DNA from: Sphingomonas profundi
GTDB lineage: Bacteria; Pseudomonadota; Alphaproteobacteria; Sphingomonadales; Sphingomonadaceae
Direction of reading: 5' to 3'
Length of the DNA stretch: 64,000 nucleotides
Assembly: GCF_009739515.1 (NCBI RefSeq)
Contig: NZ_CP046535.1
Location: forward strand, 3,519,501-3,583,500
This document shows positions 1 to 8,300 of the stretch, in pieces. Under the pieces are notes generated by a model that saw only the letters and a program-made list of their open reading frames with translations, had not been told where the DNA came from and did not search any database. The translations under genes were made by a program, and so were the position numbers. Within the stretch, counting starts at the first letter, position 1; each line of letters opens with the position of its first letter.

Positions 1-1
1 G

Positions 2-367
2 CTTACGATCGCACTCGACGAGCCAAGGGCATCCGATTGTATCGAGGCCATCAAGGCGGAAACGCACTGGATCATATCCGCCGGCACGGTGGCCGAAGCA
101 CTGATCGTGGCGCGGAGACGGGATGTCGGCGACATCGTTGAGGGGGTGATAGGCGCCGGGGGCGTCGAGATCGTTCCCGTCACCGCCGCCTCCGCCCGTC
201 TTGCCGCGGACGCCTATGATCGCTGGGGCAAGGGCGTTCACCCCGCTGCGCTCAACCTCGGCGACTGCTTCGCCTACGCGCTGGCCAGGGAGCGCGCGTG
301 CCCGCTGCTCTATATCGGCGACCATTTCACCCGGACCGATATCGTACCCGCGCTGTCGGCCGGCTGA
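2..367 (+). CDS. VapC-type PIN-domain toxin ribonuclease, 5' end outside the window
   Basis: The reading frame is open from the left edge, so the true start lies upstream; about 121 residues are visible. PIN-domain toxins cleave RNA (often tRNA) and are normally held inactive by a VapB antitoxin encoded just upstream, which is not visible here. Family marks that remain are the helix with a conserved Glu (SAGTVAEALI), the GDCFAYALA segment with its acidic residue, and a late Asp in YIGDHF. The first catalytic Asp of the fold would lie at the missing N-terminus. An apparent GTG start at 89 falls inside the conserved domain and is not the real start. It ends four bases before the convergent phosphotransferase gene. 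The assignment to the PIN/VapC family is good; toxin activity is inferred. Confidence 0.85.
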   Translation, partial: LTIALDEPRASDCIEAIKAETHWIISAGTVAEALIVARRRDVGDIVEGVIGAGGVEIVPVTAASARLAADAYDRWGKGVHPAALNLGDCFAYALARERACPLLYIGDHFTRTDIVPALSAG

Positions 368-370
368 GCC

Positions 371-1441
371 TCAGCGCGCCCCCGCCCGCTCGGCCTGCTC
401 CCAGGCCAGCCGGGCGAGCGCCGGGAAGGCATCGGCGCGCAGCTTGGCCTCGGCATTGGCGGCGGTGCCGCGCAGGTAGCGGCCCTTGATGCCGTGGATG
501 ATCGCGGCGAAGCGGAAGAAGTTGAACGCCATGTAGAAATCGTAGCCGGGCACGGAGTCGCGGCCCGTCCGCCGGCAGTAGGCGGCCAGATACGCCTCCT
601 CGCTCGGGATGTTCAGCGCCGTAAGATCGGCCCCGGCGAGGCCCGGCACCACCAGCGGCGGCATCCGGTACATCATCGCATGATAGGCGAAGTCGGCCAG
701 CGGATGGCCGAGGGTGGAGAGCTCCCAGTCCAGCACCGCCAGCACGCGCGGCTCGGTGGGGTGGAAGATCATGTTGTCGGCGCGGAAATCGCCGTGGACG
801 ATGCTCGTCTCGTCGCCCGGCGGCACGTTCGCCGGCAGCCACTCGACCAGCCGATCCATGTACGGATCGCGCCCGGCCTCGTCGTCGGCCACATACTGCT
901 TGGACCAGGTGCCGATCTGGCGCTCGATATAATTGCCCGTGCGGCCGTAGTCGCCGAGGCCGACCGCCTGATAGTCGATGCCGTGCAGGTGGGCGATCGT
1001 GGCGTTCATCGCGTCGAAATAGGCCGGTCGCTCGTCCCGGCTCACGTCGGGGAAGGTCGCGTCCCACATGATGCGGCCCTCCACCATGTCCATGACGAAG
1101 AACCAGGTGCCGATCACCTCGTCGTCGGTGCACAGGCCGTGGACGTGGGCGACGGGCAGGCCGCCCTGCTCCACGCCGCGCAGCACCCTGGCCTCGCGGT
1201 CCACCGCATGGGCGCCCTTCAGCAGCTGGCCCGGCGGCTTGCGCCGCAGCACATAATCGTGGCCCGGCGTGCGCAGCTTGTAGGTGGGGTTCGATTGCCC
1301 GCCCTTGAACTGCTCCACCGTCAGCGGCCCGGCATAGCCGGCGACGTTCCGCTCCATCCACCCCGCCAGCGCCGCCTCGTCGAAGCGGTGCTGGTCGCGC
1401 ACGGCGGTGGTGCCGGTCTGGCTCTCGGTATCGAAGCTCAA
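371..1441 (-). CDS. Phosphotransferase family protein (APH/ACAD10-like) of acyl-CoA catabolism
   Basis: A 356-residue aminoglycoside-phosphotransferase-fold kinase. It shows the kinase-like elements VHGDFRADNMIF (catalytic loop with Asp and Asn) and VLDWELSTLGHPLADFAY (metal-binding Asp). This subfamily is usually found beside acyl-CoA dehydrogenases and resembles the N-terminal domain of human ACAD10/11, which phosphorylates 4-hydroxyacyl-CoAs; that substrate is inferred here. I chose the TTG at 1441 because it overlaps the stop of the upstream dehydrogenase (TTGA), indicating translational coupling; an ATG 51 bases further upstream would lie inside that gene. It is the last gene of the thiolase-SDR-dehydrogenase operon. 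Confidence 0.88.
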   Translation of the reverse strand: MSFDTESQTGTTAVRDQHRFDEAALAGWMERNVAGYAGPLTVEQFKGGQSNPTYKLRTPGHDYVLRRKPPGQLLKGAHAVDREARVLRGVEQGGLPVAHVHGLCTDDEVIGTWFFVMDMVEGRIMWDATFPDVSRDERPAYFDAMNATIAHLHGIDYQAVGLGDYGRTGNYIERQIGTWSKQYVADDEAGRDPYMDRLVEWLPANVPPGDETSIVHGDFRADNMIFHPTEPRVLAVLDWELSTLGHPLADFAYHAMMYRMPPLVVPGLAGADLTALNIPSEEAYLAAYCRRTGRDSVPGYDFYMAFNFFRFAAIIHGIKGRYLRGTAANAEAKLRADAFPALARLAWEQAERAGAR

Positions 1442-2625
1442 GCGGGCTTCTCCGCGAGGAAATCGCGCTTCACCTTCTTGGCGAGCGACCATTTGTGCAC
1501 CTCGGTCGGCCCGTCATAGATGCGGAAGGCGCGGATCTCGCGGTAGAAGGCCTCCACCGGCGTGTCGCGCGTCACGCCGGTGCCGCCCATAACCTGCACG
1601 CAGCGATCCGCCACGCGGGAGAGCGCCTCGGACACCGCCACCTTCGCCATCGAGCTCTCGGTCGTGCCGAGCGCGCCCGTGTCGAGCACGTCGGCGCACC
1701 AGTCGATCATCAGCTCGGCCTGCTTCAGGTCGATCAGATTCTCGGCGAGCATGAAGCCGACGCCCTCATGATCCACCAGCAGCTTGCCGAACGCCTTGCG
1801 GCGGCAGGCATAAGCGGTGGCCTCCTCGTGCGCCCGCGTCGCCACGCCGTGCCAGCGCATGCAGTGGGAAAGGCGCGCGGGGGAGAGGCGGATCTGGGCA
1901 TATTTGAAGCCCTCGCCCGACTGGCCGAGCATCTGGTCGGCCGGCACGCGCAGGTCGACCAGGTCCAGCTCGGCGTGGCCGCCGGTCATCCCGTCGTCGA
2001 TCGTGTCGAGCAGGCGGACGAGCCGGATCGCCGGATCGGGCAGGTCGACGAGGAACATGCACGCCCCGTCCTCCGACTTCGCCATGACGATGCCGACCTT
2101 GGCGCCCTCGTAGCCGGTGATGAACTTCTTGCGGCCGTTGATCACCCAGTGGTTGCCGTCCAGCCGGCACGTCGTCTTCATCATCGAGGGGTCGGAACCG
2201 GCGCCCTCCTCGTCGGCCGGCTCGGTCATGAAGAAGGCGGAGCGGGCGCGGCCCTCCACCAGCGGCTTCAGGAAGCGCTCCTTCAGCTCGGGGCTGCCCA
2301 CCTTGCCGATCAGGTACATGTTGCCCTCGTCGGGCGCCGTGGTGTTCACGGCGCTGGGGCCAAGGATCGACAGGCCGGACTTCTTCAGCACCGTCGCCGT
2401 CTCGCGCTGGCTCAGGTGGCTGCCGTCGGGAAGGATGTGCGGCGTCAGTACACCGGCCGCGCGGGCCAGCTCCTTCAGCTCCTGCACCATCTCCTCGCTG
2501 GGGCCGTGGGAGTTGCGACGCGGATCCTTCTCGTACGGGAACACCACCTCGCGGACGAACTTCTCCACCTTGGCGGCGATCTCCGCAGTCTTCTCGGGGC
2601 CGACCCCGGCGTCCGCGCCGCTCAT
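1438..2625 (-). CDS. Acyl-CoA dehydrogenase family protein
   Basis: A 395-residue FAD-dependent acyl-CoA dehydrogenase that introduces the alpha-beta double bond in acyl-CoA oxidation. Visible family elements are FFMTEPADEEGAGSDPSMM (FAD/substrate loop), KKFITGYEGAKVGIVMAK, and the C-terminal segment QVMGGTGVTRDTPVEAFYREIRAFRIYDGPTE split across the FAD-binding helices. Length matches the family. The start ATG overlaps the stop of the SDR gene by four bases (ATGA), and the downstream phosphotransferase overlaps in turn, so the three genes are translationally coupled. Related to the long-chain/ACAD10-11 branch judging from its phosphotransferase partner; the exact chain length cannot be read from the sequence. 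Confidence 0.93.
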   Translation of the reverse strand: MSGADAGVGPEKTAEIAAKVEKFVREVVFPYEKDPRRNSHGPSEEMVQELKELARAAGVLTPHILPDGSHLSQRETATVLKKSGLSILGPSAVNTTAPDEGNMYLIGKVGSPELKERFLKPLVEGRARSAFFMTEPADEEGAGSDPSMMKTTCRLDGNHWVINGRKKFITGYEGAKVGIVMAKSEDGACMFLVDLPDPAIRLVRLLDTIDDGMTGGHAELDLVDLRVPADQMLGQSGEGFKYAQIRLSPARLSHCMRWHGVATRAHEEATAYACRRKAFGKLLVDHEGVGFMLAENLIDLKQAELMIDWCADVLDTGALGTTESSMAKVAVSEALSRVADRCVQVMGGTGVTRDTPVEAFYREIRAFRIYDGPTEVHKWSLAKKVKRDFLAEKPA

Positions 2626-3389
2626 CGCGGCGCCATCCGGATCGCGCCGTCCAGGCGGATCGTCTCGCCGTTCAGCATGGGATTGGCGATGATCGATTCG
2701 GCGAGCATGGCATATTCCTCCGGTCGCCCGAGACGGCTCGGGAAGGGGATCTGGCGGCCGAGCGAGTCCTGCGCGTCCTGCGGCAGGCCCGCCATCATCG
2801 GCGTCCAGAAGATGCCGGGGGCGATCGTCACCACCCGGATGTTCCAGCGGGCCAGCTCGCGTGCGGCCGGCAACGTCAGCGCCATCACGCCGCCCTTGGA
2901 GGCGCCGTAGGCGGGCTGGCCCACCTGCCCCTCATAGGCCGCGACTGAGGCGGTGTTGATGATGACGCCGCGCTCCCCGTCCGGCCCGATCGGCTCGGCG
3001 CCGTGCAGCCGCGCCGCCATCTTGGAGAGGACGTTGAACGTGCCGGTGAGGTTGATCGCCACCACCCTGGCGAAGCGATCGAGCGGCAGCGGCTTGCCGT
3101 CGCGATCGATGATCTTCTCGGCGGTGGCGATGCCGGCGCAGTTCACCAGCACCCGCGCGACGCCGTGGCGGGCCTCCGCCTCCTCGATCGCCGACTGCAC
3201 GTTCGCCTCGTCGGCCACGTCGACGCGGACGAAGTGCCCGCCCAGCTCGGCCGCCTTGGCGTTGCCCTGATCGACGTTGAGATCGAAGATCGTCACCTTC
3301 GCGCCGCCGCGCGCCAGCATCTCGGCCGTGGCCGCGCCGAGGCCGGAAGCCCCGCCGGTCACGATCGCGCCTACCCCCTGAAGATCCAT
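2622..3389 (-). CDS. SDR-family 3-hydroxyacyl-CoA dehydrogenase (HSD17B10-like)
   Basis: A 255-residue short-chain dehydrogenase/reductase. It has the nucleotide motif TGGASGLG near residue 10, the NCAGIA structural motif, and the catalytic Ser-Tyr-Lys set in NTASVAAYEGQVGQPAYGASKGG read in two parts. The close likeness to human HSD10/type II 3-hydroxyacyl-CoA dehydrogenase suggests NAD-dependent oxidation of 3-hydroxyacyl-CoA, between the dehydrogenase and thiolase of the same operon. The ATG at 3389 is preceded by a GGGAG ribosome site; a longer open frame upstream runs into the thiolase stop and is not needed. It starts 22 bases after the thiolase gene ends. Confidence 0.92.
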   Translation of the reverse strand: MDLQGVGAIVTGGASGLGAATAEMLARGGAKVTIFDLNVDQGNAKAAELGGHFVRVDVADEANVQSAIEEAEARHGVARVLVNCAGIATAEKIIDRDGKPLPLDRFARVVAINLTGTFNVLSKMAARLHGAEPIGPDGERGVIINTASVAAYEGQVGQPAYGASKGGVMALTLPAARELARWNIRVVTIAPGIFWTPMMAGLPQDAQDSLGRQIPFPSRLGRPEEYAMLAESIIANPMLNGETIRLDGAIRMAPR

Positions 3390-3411
3390 GCCGATAGTCT
3401 CCCGAAAATCC

Positions 3412-4599
3412 TCAGACCAGTTCCACCGCGATCGCCGTCGCCTCGCCGCCGCCGATGCAGAGCGCGGCGACGCCACGCTTAAGCCCGCGATTCTTCAGCG
3501 CCGCAACCAGAGTCGCGATGATCCGCGCGCCCGATGCCCCGATCGGATGCCCTAGAGCCGTCGCGCCGCCGTTCACATTGATCTTTTCGTGAGGGATGGC
3601 GAGATCGCGCATCGCGATCATCGTCACGGCCGCAAAGGCCTCGTTCACCTCGAACAGGTCGACGTCGGCCACGCTCCACCCCGCCTTGTCCAGCACCTTG
3701 CGGATCGCCGGCACGGGCGCGGTGGTGAAGTCGGCGGGCGCGTGCGCGTGCGCGGCGGTCGCCACGATGCGCGCCTCCTGCGTCATGCCGTTGGCCTCGG
3801 CCACGCTCGCCCGCGTCATCACCAGCGCCGCCGCCCCGTCGGAGATGGAGGAGGCGTTGGCCGCGGTGATCGTGCCGTCCTTGGCGAAGGCGGGCTTCAG
3901 GCCGGGGATCTTCTCCGGCCGGGCGTTGCCGGGCTGCTCGTCGGTCGTCACCACCGTCTCGCCGCGCCGGCCGGCCACGGTGACGGGCACCACCTCGCTG
4001 GCGAAGGCGCCGCCCTCGATCGCCGCATTGGCGCGGGCGAGGCTCTCCACCGCATAGGCGTCCTGCGCGGCACGGGTGAACTGATAGTCGCGCACCGCAT
4101 CCTCGGCGAAGGCGCCCATCGGCTTGCCCGGCGTATAGGCGTCCTCCAGCCCGTCCAGCATCATCGAATCGTAGATCATGTCATGGCCGATACGCGCGCC
4201 GGCGCGGTGCTTCTGCATCAGGAAGGGCGCGTTCGTCATGCTCTCCATGCCGCCCGCCACGATCACGTCGGCGGTGCCGGCGGCCAGCGCCTCGTGCGCC
4301 ATGATCGCCGCCTGCATGCCCGATCCGCACATCTTGTTGACCGTGGTCGCCTCCACCGAGGTGGGCAGCCCCGCCTTCAGCGCCGCCTGCCGCGCCGGCG
4401 CCTGGCCGAGCCCGGCCGGCAGCACGCAGCCCATGTAGATACGGTCGATCGCGTCCGGCGACACGCCCGATCGCTCGACCGCCGCCTTCACCGCCGTCGC
4501 GCCGAGCTCGGTCGCGGTGGCGCCGGCGAGCGCGCCCTGGAAGCCGCCCATCGGCGTGCGCGCGAACGAGGAGATGATGACGGGATCGGCGGTGGACAT
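3412..4599 (-). CDS. Acetyl-CoA C-acyltransferase (thiolase)
   Basis: A 395-residue thiolase that cleaves 3-ketoacyl-CoA to acetyl-CoA plus a shortened acyl-CoA. The nucleophilic Cys is at residue 91 in NKMCGSGMQ; the C-terminal catalytic motifs GHPIGASGARI and ALCIGGGEATAIA are both present. The start at 4599 follows a GGAG ribosome site; a 33-codon longer frame upstream would cover the promoter and the palindromic operator. First gene of the operon and divergent from the TetR regulator, so it is probably controlled from the shared intergenic region. Degradative versus biosynthetic direction is inferred from its dehydrogenase partners. Confidence 0.94.
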   Translation of the reverse strand: MSTADPVIISSFARTPMGGFQGALAGATATELGATAVKAAVERSGVSPDAIDRIYMGCVLPAGLGQAPARQAALKAGLPTSVEATTVNKMCGSGMQAAIMAHEALAAGTADVIVAGGMESMTNAPFLMQKHRAGARIGHDMIYDSMMLDGLEDAYTPGKPMGAFAEDAVRDYQFTRAAQDAYAVESLARANAAIEGGAFASEVVPVTVAGRRGETVVTTDEQPGNARPEKIPGLKPAFAKDGTITAANASSISDGAAALVMTRASVAEANGMTQEARIVATAAHAHAPADFTTAPVPAIRKVLDKAGWSVADVDLFEVNEAFAAVTMIAMRDLAIPHEKINVNGGATALGHPIGASGARIIATLVAALKNRGLKRGVAALCIGGGEATAIAVELV

Positions 4600-4656
4600 A
4601 AAGCTGCTCCAGCATGGCCGGGCGCGACCGGGCACGGGCGCGCGGCCGGCTTTCTT

Positions 4657-4668
4657 TACTCGCGAGTA
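4657..4668. promoter_or_regulatory. Perfect 12-bp palindrome, candidate TetR operator
   Basis: TACTCGCGAGTA is fully self-complementary. It lies in the 89-base gap between the divergent thiolase operon and the TetR gene, 20 bases before the TetR start, where a repressor would control both directions. TetR regulators bind such palindromes. Binding by the adjacent regulator is inferred from position only. Confidence 0.6.
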
Positions 4669-4688
4669 GTTGCTCCTATCTTCGGTAT

Positions 4689-5324
4689 ATGTCAACAAGC
4701 CCCATGAACGAGCCGCCCCCCGCCTCCCCGTTCCGCACGCCGCAGGAGCGCGCGGAGGAGCGGGCCCGCAAGCGCGAGGTGCTGCTGGTGGCGGCGGTGC
4801 GGATGTTCAACGAACGCGGCTTCCACGCGACCTCGCTCGACGATGTCGCGGCCAGCGTGGGCGTGACCAAGCCGGTGATCTACCATTATCTCGGCAACAA
4901 GGATCAGGTGCTGTTCGAATGCGTCCGCATCGGCCTGGCGCAGCTGACGGCGGCGACCCACGCGGCGCGCGAGCAGCCCGGCACCGGGCTCGATCGGCTC
5001 AGGCAGTTCCTCCGCCGCTATGCCGAGGCGAACATGGCCGATTTCAGCCGCTGCGTGATCCGCACCGGCGACGAGGCGCTCTCGCCGGAGAGCGCCGCGC
5101 AGTTCCGCGCGCTGAAGTCGGAGCTCGATCGCGCGATGCGGGCCATGCTGGCGGAGGCGGCGGCAGACGGATCGGCGCGGGTGGACGACATCTGGCTGAC
5201 CGCCTTCACCTTCGCCGGCGCGCTCAACTGGCCCGCCCGCTGGCACCGGCCGGACGGCAGGCTGAGCCCCGCCCAGATCGCCGAACGCATGGTGGACCTG
5301 CTGGTGGAAGGCATCGCGGCGTAG
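4689..5324 (+). CDS. TetR/AcrR-family transcriptional regulator
   Basis: A 211-residue one-component repressor. The N-terminal helix-turn-helix reads TSLDDVAASVGVTKPVIYHYLGNK, followed by a variable all-helical ligand domain. It faces the acyl-CoA degradation operon across a short gap holding a perfect palindrome, so the likely ligand is an acyl-CoA made or consumed by that operon (inference). ATG 4689 gives a short unstructured N-terminus; ATG 4704 is an alternative start. The longer frame upstream would overlap the palindrome and is rejected. Confidence 0.9.
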   Translation: MSTSPMNEPPPASPFRTPQERAEERARKREVLLVAAVRMFNERGFHATSLDDVAASVGVTKPVIYHYLGNKDQVLFECVRIGLAQLTAATHAAREQPGTGLDRLRQFLRRYAEANMADFSRCVIRTGDEALSPESAAQFRALKSELDRAMRAMLAEAAADGSARVDDIWLTAFTFAGALNWPARWHRPDGRLSPAQIAERMVDLLVEGIAA

Positions 5325-5395
5325 CACGGCTTGCCGGCAGTTGGCATCCTTGCCGGCTCGAACACGCGCAGCAGCGGAACCCGAAGCGCCTGCCG

Positions 5396-8300
5396 CTACC
5401 GCGCGCTCACCACCATCGGCGCGTTCGGCACGGCGGCGCGGATCTCGGGCGAGTACATCGCCTCCACCCGGCTCGGCGGCAGCTGGAAACGGCCCTCGCC
5501 GTTCAGCCGCAGCGTATATTCCACCGTCGCCCGGCCGCGCGGCAGCCAGGCGAAATAGCCGCGCCACGCATCCTGGCCGCGCTCGACATAAGCCGGCTGC
5601 GCGCCCTCGCCGCCCTGAGCCGCCGCCAGCTGCGCCGATTGGCCGCCCAGCCCGCCGACGATGGTGGCGCCGGCGGGGATCGGATCGCTCACCACCACCC
5701 AGTTGCGCTCGGCGGAGGCGTCCACCGTCAGGCGGACGCGCAGCACGTCGCCGCGGGTCAGCCGGTCCGGGTGCCGCCGCTGCACCACCGATACGGCGCG
5801 CGACAGCCGGTAGCCGGCGAACAGCGGCCGGGCGAGCGGCACGGCGGCCGTCAGCGACACCTGCGCCCACGGCCCGGCCCCGCCGGCATGGGCCAGCAGC
5901 AGCGGTGCCGGGCCGGCCGGCAGCGGCAGGCGCAGCAGCGGCGCGTCGGCCGCCGGCCACGATGCCGTGCGCGTGGTGGCGCCCAGCCGCACCGTCGTCG
6001 CGCCCGTCACCGCGCCCGGCGGGTAGAGCGCGGCGAAGCGGCGCGCGGCGAGCGTGCCCCAGGCGTTGGCCGGCGTCGTATCCCAGCGCCCCTGCCGCTG
6101 GCGCAGCGCCACGCCTACCATCATGCGCGGCGCCTCCTCCTGCCAGCCGGGCCGACCGAGGCTGGCGAGCAGCGCCTTGATCGCCATCTCGTCGCCGCTC
6201 GTCATCATCCACCACGGCGCGGCGGCGGCATCGGTCAGGTCCAGCCGCGATCCCTCGTAGACCAGACGCGCGCGCAGAGCCTGCTCGGCGGCGGCGCGCG
6301 CGGCGGGATCGGTGCCGGGCGTGGCGGAGAGCGCGACGAGCCAGTCGGCCAAGGCGGAGGTGGGCATGTCGCGCGGCGCCATCCCGATCTGGCCGAACAT
6401 CGCCGGCGTCGCCGCGCCGTTGCGCGCCAGCGCGGCCAGGGCCGCCAGCCGCTGGAGCCGCTGGTCGCCGCGCCCCTCGCCCTCGCGCGCCAGCCGCCCC
6501 TCGGCCACGGCCGCCAGCGCCGCCAGCATCCGCGCGCGCGGGCCGGCCGGGATCGCCAGCCCGGCCTCGGCGGTGATCGCCATCGCATAGGCGGTCAGCG
6601 CCTCGCTGCCCTCGGCGCCCTCGTCGGGGAAGTAGCGCAGCAGGCCGTCGCCATCGAGATAGGCGGGGATCTCGCCCGCCAGCCGCGCCCAGCCGGCCAT
6701 GTCGCCGGTGGCGATCGCGCGGGACAGTCGCTGCTCGAAGCAGTCGTAGGGATAGGCCAGCATATAGCGCCGCACCCCCTCCAGCGGCGGCGCCAGCGCG
6801 GCGGTGAGCCGCACCTGCACTTCGCCCCGCCCCGGCAGCGCGCCGGCCGGCGGGGCCAAAGCGATGCGCGTCTGCGGCCCCACGCGGGCCAGCGTGGCGG
6901 CCCATGTCTCCAAAGGCACGGCGGGGACGATCGCCTGCGCCACCGTCACCCGGTCGGCCGCGCGGCCGTCGGCGGTGCGGGCGGAGACGGTCCAGTCGAG
7001 CCGGTCGATCCCGGCGGGGGTGGGCAGGTGCCACGTCACCGGCACCGCGCCGCCCGCCGGGATCGTCACGGTCAGCGGCGCGGCGCGGCCGATGCGCGGC
7101 ATGGTGGTGGCGCTGGCCGTCACCGTCATCGCTCGGTCGCTGCCGTTGCGCAGCGTGAAGCTGGCGCCATAGACGTCGCCGCTGCGCACCAGCGGCGGCA
7201 CGCCGGCATAGAGCGTCAGATCCTGCGTCGTGCGGATCGTCGCCTCGCCGGTGGCGAAGCGGTCGGCCCCGGCCGTCGCCACCGCGACCAGGCGGAAGGC
7301 GGACAGTGAATCGGCCAGCGGCACCGCCACCCGCGCACGGCCCTGCGCGTCCAGCGGCACCCGCCCGCGCCACAGCAGCACCGGGCGGAAATCCTCGCGG
7401 TTGACGGCGGAGAGGTCGCCGCCGCCGCCGCCCGCCGCCACCGCCTTGCGGCCATAATGGCGCTTGCCGACGACCTGCATCTGGGCGGTGGAGGTGAGGA
7501 CGGAGAGCGGCCGCTCCGCCATCATCGCGTCGATCAGCTGCCAGCTGGGATTGGGCGAGAGCTGGAGCAGCGCCTCGTCCACCGCGGCGAAGGCGATCTC
7601 GGCCGATCGCGGCGCGCGGCCGGCGGGATCGCGCACCCGCACCGCCACCTGCGCCACGTCCCGCACGCGATAGATCGCGCGGTCCGCCTTCACCTCCACG
7701 GCCAGCCGGCTCGCCTCCCAGCCGACCGCGATCTTGGCCGTACCCAGCCGGAAGCCGGGCTTGGCGAGATCGACGAGCGCCGTCGGCCGGGCGCCCTCGC
7801 GGCTGAAGAAGGGCAGGTGCCAGCGCCGGGCGAAGTCCGCCAGCCACAGCCGCCAGCCGGCGATCCGCCCGCGCACCGCCAGCACCGAGACGTAGACGTC
7901 GGGCGCGTAGCCGGCGCCGAGCTTCACCGAGACGACCGGATCCCTGCCCGAGAGCTGCGTGACGTAGCTGGAGAGCACGCCCTCCCGCTCGACGGTGACG
8001 AGGGCGGTGGCGGCGCGGAACGGCATCCGCACCTGGAAGCGCGCGGTCTCGCCGGCGCGATAGGCCTTGCGCTCCGGCACCAGATCCATGCGGTCGCCAT
8101 TGTCGCCGCCGAACCACCACTCGTCCTCGCCCGCCAGCCATACCGATCGCACCGCGCGCGAGACGTTGCCGGCATCGTCCTCGGCGGTCGCCACGGCATA
8201 CACCTCGCCCGACACGCCCGGCGCCAGCGCGCAGGCCGCCTGCCCCTGCGCGTCGGTGCGGGCGGCGCAGGCGGCGTCGATCCGCGTCACCCGCGCATTG

